NCBI GenBank assembly: GCA_002205965.3
Contig: NADL03000748.1
Span: 2,294,001 to 2,358,000, forward strand
Source of the DNA: Kappaphycus alvarezii
Lineage: Eukaryota; Rhodophyta; Florideophyceae; Gigartinales; Solieriaceae
Length of the DNA: 64,000 nt
Reading direction: 5' to 3'
Part shown: positions 26,104 to 34,899 of the stretch, in pieces
How positions within the stretch are numbered: position 1 is the stretch's first letter
How the letters are laid out: the number at the start of each line of letters is the position of its first letter
Program-made: the position numbers and the translations under genes
The notes under the pieces: model-generated
Database searches by the model: none
What the model was told of the DNA's origin: nothing
The model's input: the letters and a program-made list of their open reading frames with translations, nothing else

Positions 26104-27272
26104 ATGAATCTGGGCTTTCGCGCGCCAATATCCTCCATTCTAAATCCCAATCACCCCGGCTGGCGCCAATCCTCCCTTTCCCGCATTCGCTTCCTCCCGC
26201 TACACCGTCATCCTCGTCTTAATCCGCTTTGCCACTTCTCGTCTCAACCCTCTTGGCCTTCTCCTATTCCAAGCCGTCCTCTCCCCTCTCCACCCTCACG
26301 AGTCACACGCGACGGCTATACGCATTTCGGCCGCCGACCCTCCCCTTCCAGTCCTGTTTTTCGTTACCTTGTTGCCGCTTCCTCGGTCGGGCTTGGAGTT
26401 TACATCTATTCCAGCATTGATTATGCCCCATTACGGGTCGTAGGAGAATCATGGGTATGTCGCGATCCCAAGAACTTGCCGTGGGTGCCTCGGCGTATCA
26501 AAACATGCTCGAACAATGTGCCGGCCGGATCCTGCCGCTACATCACCCTGAACACAACGCGTGCGGAAAGTCGTAGCAAGGATCGCCTCACGGTTCGGCG
26601 ACTGGATTCCTCATTGAGTGATGGCTTTGAATGGCAGGTCGTTGTCATTGTCGATAACGAGCCTAATGCCATGTGCTTTCCCGGTGGCAAAATGTTGATT
26701 ACCACAGGTCTGCTCGGAATACTGCCGTCATCGGATGACGTTGCAGTCGTGTTGGGCACGAAATATCTCACGCGCTGAATCGACATGGTGCAGAAACTAT
26801 GCACTTGCAACACATGTTGGTCCCGTTGCTATTGCTGATGAATCAGCTGTTTGACATGCGATGGGTATCCTCCATGTTGGTGTCGTTGACATTATCTTTG
26901 CCGTACAGTCGCAAGCTGGAATATGAGGCTGATGAGGTTGGATTGCTCCTTTGCACAGAAGCCTGCTTTAATCCTAGCGTTGCCCCGGGGTGTTCAAAGA
27001 CTCGGGGATATGGAAAATCGACGCGCTGGTGGACTGAATAACGTGGTGGCCCTTTTTTGTCAACCCACCCGCAATCAAAGGAACGGGCTAAGCGATTGGA
27101 AAAAGCTGTGCCAGAGTGCCTTCGAAGGTATAACGACCGGTGTGTTGCATCATCGTCCTTTCGAGAGGGGTGGGAGATTTTGCAGGGCATCGGTTCACAT
27201 TTTGAGCGGCGGATATGGCAGGGGTTGGCGACTGGGTGTGTTGAGTGGAACGGATTTGTGGTCAATGAATGA
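26104..27272 (+). CDS. OMA1: OMA1-like M48 metalloprotease, frameshifted
   Basis: The product resembles OMA1, the zinc metalloprotease of the mitochondrial inner membrane that responds to membrane stress. In order: an Arg/Ser-rich, acid-poor N-terminus (start ATG 26104; 26017 also possible) suited to mitochondrial import; a hydrophobic segment FRYLVAASSVGLGVYIY (near 26363); the family block ITGRRRIMGMSRSQELAVGA; NAMCFPGGKMLITTGLL; the zinc site HEISH (codons 26757-26771); the third ligand motif EYEAD (26919-26933); and a C-terminal LSTHPQSKERAKRLEKAVPE, the usual M48 end. All metal ligands are present. The frame changes about six times, and each change is recovered by one base in a homopolymer (C run 26426-26429, G run 26754-26756 right before HEISH, T run 27053-27058). 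This suggests assembly deletions in an intact gene. A recent pseudogene is the alternative. Confidence 0.8.
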
Positions 27273-28116
27273 AGCGCTGCGGACAAGGCACACAATGAGT
27301 GCGGTGGGTTGCAGCTCTAGGAAAAATCAAGCAGGGCGAGCTGGATCTCTGTAGATCAGGGACACCTAACTTTTTCCGTATTCCATACGAGCAACACGGA
27401 CAGGCCTCTATCCGATTTCCCATACTGCAGTGATGCACGAGACTAGACGTGTAGGTTGTATAGCACGATGTAGTAGGAAGGATAGCATTTCGTGTTCCGA
27501 GTGGAGATGGTGTCGTTGTTGGGTATCGAGTATTAATGAAAGCACGCTAAGCTGCAGCTCCATTCCCACTCTCGAGAGATTTCGATCACATTGTGCACCT
27601 CAGCAGAATATCTTGTTGACAGGAGATTATATCCCCATCAGCACCTCAGGTATGATGGTTCAGTAGATTTCAAGATGTTGACATGACACAAAGTGTGGTG
27701 GTTGTATCACAAGATGCAAGGTGGTGGAATGAGCAAAAGCATTTCATGGAGTGCGACATGGCGCGAGAGTTGAGGCAATGTGGTGCCATTGATTTTTGGT
27801 AGTATTGTAGAGGGAGCGGAGGGCGAGGTGTACGGATGGTGGGTGGGTGGTTTGGAACATGTAAAGTTTGGATTGAGGGGTAAATATTGTTATGGGAGTG
27901 GTATAGACGGAAGTTGTTGATTTTGTGTGGTGTGATATGGTGAAGCAGTGAGGTGGAAAGGGTAAAGGGAGTGTTGACGTTAAAAGAGGTTAGAATTGTG
28001 GTAAAGATGTGCATGTACTAAGAAATGTGCAAGTAAAGAGTATACGGTAGATGGTGAGGCATGTCAGGAAGGATATTTACGAGGGACAGTCATAGCAAAG
28101 ATTATGAACTTGGACA
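27273..28116. other. Intergenic with purine-rich plus strand
   Basis: From about 27.69 to 28.0 kb the plus strand is G/A-rich, so the minus strand is C/T-rich and carries a 114-codon low-complexity frame I do not believe. By analogy with the C-rich leaders at 21.6 and 32.0 kb, this may mark the 5' region of an unrecognised minus-strand transcript, but no coding sequence follows to the left. Confidence 0.35.
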
Positions 28117-28311
28117 GTGGCAGTGAAGGATGCTAGAATGAAAGCGAGACTGCATTTAACAGTCTACGGTCTCGTCTCAGGCGGTTGCAGCAAAGTGGCC
28201 GTGGCAAAAGGCTTGATTCAGCTTGCATTAGTCGCTGACGATTCACAGGCATGTGAGGGGTCGTTTTGGTGGGTTGTGAAAAGACAGCATGGTATATCCG
28301 ACGCAAGATGA
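28117..28311 (+). CDS. Candidate fragment, faint L7Ae-like look
   Basis: The 64-codon frame contains the stretch VAKGLIQLALVADDSQA, which recalls the core strand-helix of L7Ae/S12-type RNA-binding proteins. A second coding-like stretch in a shifted frame just downstream (about 28303-28395) begins with TQDELPRKSVRVGLVEF. A homopolymer indel could separate two parts of one small gene. The similarity is weak and I do not assign a function. Confidence 0.15.
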   Translation: MAVKDARMKARLHLTVYGLVSGGCSKVAVAKGLIQLALVADDSQACEGSFWWVVKRQHGISDAR

Positions 28312-28989
28312 ATTGCCGAGAAAGAGTGTGAGAGTTGGGTTAGTTGAATTTTGCGAGGGGGTGAAGAAAATAATCGAAGAGGCGGTTTGCGGGAGGTGTT
28401 GAGTGAAAGGATGGGAAAGGAGTGAGCATTCTCTTGTGAGAGCGGTTGTTGAGGAAGCGGCTTGATCTGGTTGGCGATTGGGGAAACAAATATCTGGGAC
28501 TGGCGCAGTGACTTGAGCTGAGGAAAGGAGGGAAATGAGGTAAAGTTAGATGTTAAGAATGTACAAAATTGACATCTTTCCACTCGAAAGGTGATTGGGA
28601 CAATGTGGTAGGCATTTTCTCTCAACTGGATCAATTGCTGAGCTGAGATCAATTGAGGGCTGGTGTGGAACAGATTTGACGTCTGAAATGAATAAATTAT
28701 TCGGTGTTTGAATTGGCAAACGGTGGCGACTTCGGCCTAGGCCTTGTGACGCATCTTTTTTAAAATTACCCCGACTGAAACATCGATGAGCACAAAATCG
28801 TTCTTTTCGCCGTTAAACCGCAAAAAGGGAGGAAACAGTACATAATAGCAGTATTGTATTTTCAAGTTGATCTGTAATGTGCTTTTCGTTGTTTGAATTG
28901 GGCTTTACGGTGCCGCAAAGTGGCGGCATCAGAAGATTCATACTTACAGTACTTCAATTATATTGCTGCTAAGGTACAGAACAGGCTGT

Positions 28990-29075
28990 CCAGTACAGTA
29001 CGGTACAGTATCACCACACGTCGACACCAGTCCGGAGATGACCTATGACAAAATGAAAGCATTGCACAGTACTGT
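28990..29075. repeat. GTAC-rich motif cluster
   Basis: CAGTACAGTACGGTACAGTA lies at 28991-29010, and ACAGTACTGTAATG follows near 29067. These are the same words as in the 20.8-21.1 kb cluster. Confidence 0.6.
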
Positions 29076-29162
29076 AATGTATGCGCTGTAAAGCAGTACA
29101 CAGAGTGTTGAGCAATTTGTGAACAAATTCTTTCTGGATCCGGTTGCGTCGGATTGGAAGAG

Positions 29163-29582
29163 TTATGATGAAGCCATTGCGTGACGACAGCAAATGAAAG
29201 GGCGAAACAATAGTTTCTCTTCTAAACCAAATTTTGGTCTTGATGCCACGTTGCCTATTGTACAAAACAATGAAATGTTGTGGGGATATTGACAAAGCTG
29301 GATTTGGAACTGGTTGGCCTCCCCTACAGTAAATCCGTAATCAAGCAACAGCATCATACCATTATCTCCATGCTTTGCCCTAATGTTGCAACATATTTCA
29401 CGAGTTTCTACGGGGCGAGAGGGGGGTTTCTTACCAGTTGCAGTGAAAAGTAGATCGAAGCTGCAGCGAATAATGTGCGGTTGATATACAATTTGGCACA
29501 CGTACGCTACCCTTTTGCAAAGGTCTGTCAAAGCTTGGATATTTTCCACAAGCACATGTAAAGTGGCCTGTATAATCGGCAA
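29163..29582 (-). CDS. Partial SET-domain methyltransferase-like fragment
   Basis: A 139-codon minus-strand frame contains REICCNIRAKHGDNGM followed by MLLLDYGFTV and NQFQIQL. This matches the end of SET domains of the Rubisco LSMT/SETD3 type, where a GEE-x-x-(I/N)-Y-G block precedes an N-x-x-LLL-x-YGF block. That family methylates lysine or histidine in proteins such as Rubisco large subunit or actin, and is common in plants and algae. Only this C-terminal part is recognisable. The Tyr expected in the YG motif is not in place, and the upstream part of the SET domain is not readable in one frame. A frame loss upstream, as in the neighbouring genes, or a gene remnant would both fit. A SINE-free, unrelated chance match is possible but unlikely given the long match in order. 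Confidence 0.45.
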   Translation of the reverse strand: MPIIQATLHVLVENIQALTDLCKRVAYVCQIVYQPHIIRCSFDLLFTATGKKPPSRPVETREICCNIRAKHGDNGMMLLLDYGFTVGEANQFQIQLCQYPHNISLFCTIGNVASRPKFGLEEKLLFRPFICCRHAMASS

Positions 29583-29789
29583 TGTTCCAGCGTTTCAAGT
29601 AAGATGCCAGGCGATGGACGTGTTTCGGTTGTGCGCAATTATGGGTGTGGAGCAAACTGGTGCGGCGGGAAACAATGGAGGCCAACACTCACTCGATAAG
29701 TAATGAATAAATAAATAAAAAAACGCTCACGGCCAGTCATGAGAGCCGTTCTAGAGGAGAAAAAAAGTACTTGAAACAAAATCGCTGAG

Positions 29790-30310
29790 TGTACAGTACC
29801 ATAGATCTATAACTGGCGCCTACACTCGAGCCTTGCAAGTGGTCAACATGATGCTGGCTTTTGCGCAAATGAGATGGTGGCAGGCGAATGGCCATACCCT
29901 ATCAGTGGTTATCGATCCAAGGCGACTGCCATTTCTGTTTCCGGAAATCGCAGCGTGACGGGTACTGTCGGTCACTGACATGAATAAGTGAGGAGGGCGG
30001 GAACAGGCCAGATTATGTAGCGACATCACACCGAAGCGTAAAGTCTCTGCCTCCGTGTTTTTTCTTTTCTTTGCAAACTGGTGGTGTATTGTAGTGGTCT
30101 ACAGCCGTTGTACAAGTACAGTGCGTCGATAATGACAGGGTTTCGCCAATGGAAGACTCGCGTGTTCGTGCTAGCAGCACCTCAACCAGATATAGTCGTT
30201 AGGCGCTGCTAAATCATAGGTGTCGATGCCATAAGCACTGTACTGTACTGTTACTTTCTGTTTTTTTGGCGATCGGAGCCCTCTGATTTGAAAGTGCACA
30301 GTACAGTGGA
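29790..30310. repeat. Scattered GTAC-rich motifs
   Basis: GTGTACAGTACC (near 29789), GTACAAGTACAGTG (near 30110), CACTGTACTGTACTGTTA (near 30236) and GCACAGTACAGTGG (near 30296) are spaced through otherwise featureless sequence. Short, non-conserved open frames overlap them on both strands. Confidence 0.6.
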
Positions 30311-30654
30311 CAGAGGTAGGCCGTAAGAAGGTAGATGCTGTTGTTGATATCAGAAATGCAACAGCGCACTACTGTACCGCAGCAGAGGTGTTCTGCATTG
30401 TCCAGTCTAGCCTGGAACTGGCTGCCACTTTGAAATAAAAAAAATCGGATGCACAGGCTTGGCCACGCACGCACGGGTAAACTAGCCCACCCTTTCTCAT
30501 TTGTTGTAAATTGGGTGGATCGGAAGAAGAGTCCCTCCTCTAGTGCTTTTCACGTCAAGGATGAGGCTACAACCCAACAGTATCATCGACATAGTCAACT
30601 GCTTTAGTCAACGCGGGCCCAGGCGAAACGCCATGCTTTTTGCATAGGAAGGAA

Positions 30655-30670
30655 TACTAATCAATTTCAG
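30655..30670 (+). other. Possible intron branch point and 3' splice site
   Basis: TACTAAT (30655-30661) is followed seven bases later by CAG (30668-30670). This is the arrangement of a strong branch point and acceptor in intron-poor eukaryotes. It lies about 160 bases upstream of the candidate plus-strand gene at 30.83 kb. No donor site could be fixed, so chance is possible. Confidence 0.25.
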
Positions 30671-30778
30671 GTTATTTGACTTGTAACAGTTTTGCATAAA
30701 AGTGCTGGACGGTCTGAAATTGGTGACATTTAAAATTTGAACTGATCTATGAAGCATTTCTCGAGCCTTGGAATCATT

Positions 30779-31093
30779 TCATTGGTTGGACTGCTTAAAT
30801 TGAAGAGTTTCAGTTTTCAGGCTTGCCAGATATGGATGGAACTGAAATCCGTCAGAGTAGTTTGGAGAACAACTACTCAACGCAATTGGGTCAAGCCCTA
30901 AAACAGGTTTCAACAAAAAGAAAAGTGTTTCAAATTTATCCAATCTGGGCTTGGCGACAGCAGGTCTCTTGCTAGAAGAGCGGACAATTAGAATTTTGAA
31001 GGGCTTTCGTCTGCCTGAATTGCCCAATGACGTAAAAGCAAATGTCTTACTCTTTCGGCTGCAACGAAAATTAGCGTAATTTGATTCAACCAT
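30779..31093 (-). CDS. Candidate 104-residue ORF opposing a plus-strand frame
   Basis: The minus-strand frame starts with ATG at 31093 and runs 104 codons without interruption. Its product is basic, with MVESNYANFRCSRKSK at the start, and matches no family I know. The opposite strand holds a competing candidate (30832-31079), which I judge somewhat likelier. At most one of the two is probably real. Confidence 0.2.
   Translation of the reverse strand: MVESNYANFRCSRKSKTFAFTSLGNSGRRKPFKILIVRSSSKRPAVAKPRLDKFETLFFLLKPVLGLDPIALSSCSPNYSDGFQFHPYLASLKTETLQFKQSNQ
30832..31079 (+). CDS. Candidate small protein with one frame break
   Basis: From ATG at 30832 (MDGTEIRQSSLENNYSTQ) the frame reads well to KQVSTKRK. 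It then resumes one base out of phase as SNLGLATAGLLLEERTIRIL and ends KANVLLFRLQRKLA at TAA 31077-31079. The length of 248 bases fits one missing base, close to A-rich runs near 30.92 kb. The predicted product of about 82 residues is helical and amphipathic. I cannot name it. It lies downstream of a possible intron end, so it could be a last exon. Confidence 0.3.
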
Positions 31094-31959
31094 ACGCTAG
31101 TGGATTTATCCGTATCAAAAGAGAGGGATGTAGCACGACGTGACTAGCTTCTCGTTTGTGTACTTTCTCTGCAAAGTAACGCGCCAAATGTAAGAATTGG
31201 CCGAGTGAAGTGAGAACAAAATGTCTCATCCACCCGCAAATGAGGTTCTACAGTTTATTTTAGTTAAAAATATTGCATATAATATGATGATGTTACTTTC
31301 ACAAGAAATCAGGAATTACACTTTTTTTTTTGAATGCAGGGTGCTTTGGAAATCGATGTTTGGAGGGTAGGAAATGTCAGGTGCTGAATTGGGTAGGTAA
31401 TCTTTGATGTAACTACAATATACTTATTAAAGTATAAAATCACGTATGCTGTTGAAAATGGATTGATTGTGTAAAATTAAGTGGCTGAATGATAGCGTTA
31501 GTGGCGCTACTAACAACGACGGTCTGGTGCTCGCAGCTGTGACATTTTTGGTGGTGATGTACTGTACAGTACAGTGTGTCCATAAAAGGACGGTTGAGGG
31601 ACAATTTCAAATTGCAAATGTATTTGATTCAATAAAAATTTGTAAACACATGGATGACATAAAATCAGGAGATGCATCTTTTTCAGGAGCAGGGCTGTTT
31701 TGAGTGGCATTTTAAATCCGTAACCTAATTGTTTACATTAATGTGCAGGACAGTACAATATCAAGTAGCATGGGACCATGCCTCTTAACATCCACCATAC
31801 GCCTTCCAACCGTAGCGCAGACGGCAACTTGATCGAGTATTACAAGTATTGAGTGGTATATCTCCAATCGTCAACAAAGGGTCTGGTTTTTTCTTACAAA
31901 CATACGTACTTTGTAATCTATAGAAATTTCATCCAAAACTCCCAACTAAAGTACACCTC
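31094..31959. other. Intergenic, AT-leaning, with GTAC motif
   Basis: Only short frames occur. A clean TGTACTGTACAGTACAGTG sits at 31559-31577 and ACAGTACAATA near 31751. The last hundred bases lead into the pyrimidine-rich leader of the next gene. Confidence 0.4.
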
Positions 31960-32309
31960 TAAAACAATCAAACCAACCACCCAGCTAGGTGCCAGCCTCC
32001 TCCCATCAACACCACCCAAAACGCCCCTTCTTCTCTTCTCACGGTGCCAACCACACCTCCATTCGCCCGCGAATCCCCCCACCCCTCTCCCCTTTTATCC
32101 CTCCCCACACTCTTCAACCCCTTCTCATAATTGCCTATGTGCCACCCGCCCCACCACAACTGTGCCTCGTTTCCTCAATTGCATCCGATCCATTCTCCCC
32201 CACCTTACCCCGTCTACCCCAATACACCACACTCGCCCATCCATCCCCGTCCCGAAACTACCATACCCCCAAACATCACGCCCCACCCACTCTCCGCACC
32301 CCTCCTCAC
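31960..32309 (+). promoter_or_regulatory. C-rich leader of the gene at 32.3 kb
   Basis: The plus strand is almost purely C, T and A for 350 bases, with repeated CCACCC and CCCC words and few G. All three plus-strand frames stay open across much of it, which composition alone explains. It directly precedes the first credible ATG (32310). The position matches the C-rich tract before the MBB1-like gene. Confidence 0.35.
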
Positions 32310-33548
32310 ATGGCCCCTCCCACCTCCCCCTGGCTAAACACCCCCTCCTCCCTTCCCCCAGGTTGTCCCTGGAACTCCGTCCCCACCAAACCATCCCCCG
32401 ATTGGCCCTTACCCGTCCCCGACCTCCGCAGCACCAGCACCGTAACCGAAAGTGCCTCCAGTTCCGAAAACGACAACCTCTCCCACGACGATCACTCCCC
32501 CACCTCCTCCCCCACCCGTTTTCATCCACCACGCTCCACCATCCGTTGGACTCCCGATGAATTCGACGCCGATGACGACCTCCTCACCCCAATCTCTTCC
32601 TCGCGTCTCTCCGCCCAACCCCCCTCCGTACGCACCCTCCCCCGCTGTGCAGTGCTCAATTTTCGCAAGGAAGGAGACAGCTTGAGGTGGGCCTCACGCG
32701 TCACTCAGAATTGTGGCGGCGTCGCCGCACGCGCTCATAATTTGAGGACGCTTTCTCGTTGGAGGAGTTTTCGTCAAGGGCTTTGCCAATGGTGTGGCAA
32801 TCTACCGGTGGAAACCCCAGGTTGTCTACGGGTCATGATGAGCACGTCATAGTGCCTCGTCTTGTGAAAGTCGCAATGGGGCAGACGGGGAGAAGAATAA
32901 GCCAAAGTTGGTCGATCAGAGTGCATCGGAGAAAAACTTTGCGGAGAGAAGCTTCCGATCCGGGTTTGGATCGCAGAGGTCTATTTCAAACAGTCCTAGT
33001 TTTAAGAGGACTATTGTCATGGCAAATGAAATGCGGAGGCCTCGTTTTGGTCTCGCCTGGCGCATAATAATAAGTATCGTGGCAAGGCGCATTCAAGGTT
33101 ACAAGGGGATGAGAAGGGTAGAGGCCAGAGTGGGGGCCGTGGTGACGGTGGCACTAGAGGTTTAAAAAGAGCACTTGGAATGCCGTTGTCAAGGCAGTGA
33201 CTCGCAGGAACATGAGCGATGAGGAGACGCAAGTGGCGAGGAAGGGTGGGAAGAAGGGCTCGTTGATTCGGCGGCTTGTAGATAGAAAGCAAAGCAAAGA
33301 GGATGTGAGACGTGAGGGATGCGCAGAACTGGGCGTGTGGAGGATAGGGTAAGAGCGTTAAAATTGGGGGATGAACGCGGGCATTCGAATGCGTCGAAAG
33401 AATGGCGGTGGGAGACCGTCCGTGGATAGCTCGAGGGATGGGTTTCTGCCCGGGCGCCGTGTGCGAAGCTCACTGAGTGGGGCTTTGAGGACTAGGGGTG
33501 AGGAGGTGTCGGCAACATCTCAGGATGACCATATGTTACCTTTATGAC
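32310..33548 (+). CDS. Unassigned disordered protein gene, frameshifted
   Basis: Starting at ATG 32310 (MAPPTSPWLNTPSSLPPG), the product has a Pro/Ser-rich N-terminus, an acidic patch SSENDNLSHDDHSP, then STIRWTPDEFDADDDLL. In other phases coding-like sequence continues: DAFSLEEFSSRALPMVW, DQSASEKNFAERSFRSGF, VTRRNMSDEETQVARKGGKK and SSLSGALRTRGEEVSATSQD, ending at TGA 33546-33548. About 410 residues, mostly predicted disordered, with alternating acidic and basic Ser/Arg-rich segments. The phase changes about six times; those I resolved fit single missing bases in homopolymers, as in the OMA1-like gene. The CAGGTGAGT at about 33576 would make a good splice donor, so the gene may extend further. 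No family is recognised. A nuclear or cytoskeletal regulatory protein would fit the composition, but that is speculation. Confidence 0.5.
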
Positions 33549-33837
33549 GTCGATGATGTAGGGAGGACGATGTTGGAACAGGTGAGTTTTTTGAGTTTGG
33601 GGTATGTAAGCGTGAGTTGTTTGTGTAGTGAGCCTCGGCAAGGAAGGTTTCAATCTGAGACTTTGAGCGATCGTTGGGGCTTAATGTGAATGTAGAAGTG
33701 GTTCCGTTGTCAGAGAGGTAAGGTGGTGGACATAGATGGGTTCCTCCGATGGCAGTGTTGCTGAGTAGCGCTGCTTCAGACAGTTGGTTTAGTATTGCAA
33801 ACGAGCTGTAGCGGTAAATCGTGAATTAGCAAGCGTA

Positions 33838-33981
33838 ATGATCGCAGAGCGGGGCAAGATGGCCGTACATGTGGAGGGTGATTTGGGCGGCTCTCCCGCG
33901 GATGCACAAAGGAAAACGTGTTCATCCCGCGGTCTCACAACAACGATGTTGAGAGATATGACTCGACAAAGGCGAAGTTGA
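33838..33981 (+). CDS. Candidate small ORF or downstream exon
   Basis: ATG at 33838 opens a 47-codon frame (MIAERGKMAVHVEGDLGG at the start, MTRQRRS at the end) with a protein-like, charged composition. It lies about 290 bases after the apparent end of the gene at 32.3 kb. It could be a later exon of that gene or chance. No domain is seen. Confidence 0.2.
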   Translation: MIAERGKMAVHVEGDLGGSPADAQRKTCSSRGLTTTMLRDMTRQRRS

Positions 33982-34159
33982 GCTTGCGGTTTGGTTGATA
34001 TTCTGCTTCACTCTCGCGTGCAAAGCTCGGCTGTAGTTATCTGGGTCCTCCCAAATTGGCTGTGGCAGCAATGCGGGATTTTTCTTGAGCTTGGGGACGC
34101 ATTACACGTTGCAGGCTTGCATTTCACAGAGCTGGGCTCAAAGCCAGCAAAGTAGGAAG

Positions 34160-34560
34160 CTACTGTAACTGTAGTAATACTGTACTCCTATCAGAAGCTG
34201 GTAGTACAGTACAACATGGTTTGTACGTATTGTACGTGCATTACGATACTTTAGGTAGCAGAATTGACACTGACAGAAAAATTAGATTACTTTTACGATA
34301 ATTAACAGACCGGATTTGGCTATAAAGTGTTAGTTTTAGACAATCTTTGGCATGTTGCCCAGCAAGCATCATACCCGAAAACACCAAGCACTATCCTGGC
34401 TAGACTCAAATGCTTGCGATTTTGGGGGTACAACAGTTTATGCCTATGTACCAAACGGATTAAGGTGCTACGGAACAATAATATTACTACATTACTGGCA
34501 TTATTAGAGATTCCGTAAACTTGTGCCTCGTTACTACAGATAATGATAAGACAGTACAGT
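34160..34560. repeat. GTAC-rich motifs
   Basis: CTACTGTAACTGTAGTAATACTG (shown here only by its position, 34161-34183), GTAGTACAGTACAACATGG (from 34201) and GACAGTACAGTAAAC (from 34550) continue the motif family of the gene island. Overlapping short frames on both strands have no recognisable domain. Confidence 0.6.
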
Positions 34561-34899
34561 AAACTAATGTATATTGTACGCAAAGCATGCTCATTGGGTA
34601 CAAGATAGGCCACAAGCAGGAATGTGGGGCTGACAGTCATTAACCCCAATTTTCTTTCGATTTGCACACATGTTTACACTTGGTATGACAAAACATCTTT
34701 ACTTAAAAGCGGTACAGTGACTGTCCAACTGTTCTATTCGGTTCAGAGCTAGCCGGTGTACAACGTCCGCCACGTGCAGTGGGGTGCGATACAGAAATGA
34801 AAAGTTTACATCAAATTGTTTCTGCGGAATGAGGACATGTGTGATATGATACAACCGACCACATCTTCCACATTAAAAAACCCAAAAATTCCCCCGAAT

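Noticed and set aside
31989-32309. Upstream extension of the 32.3 kb gene from a GTG codon
   Set aside because: The leader is pure C-rich low complexity and the codon is not ATG. The first credible start is 32310.
32125-32618. Gly/Arg-rich minus-strand frames opposite the C-rich leader
   Set aside because: They are reverse translations of the C-rich tract, so their Gly runs are a composition effect.
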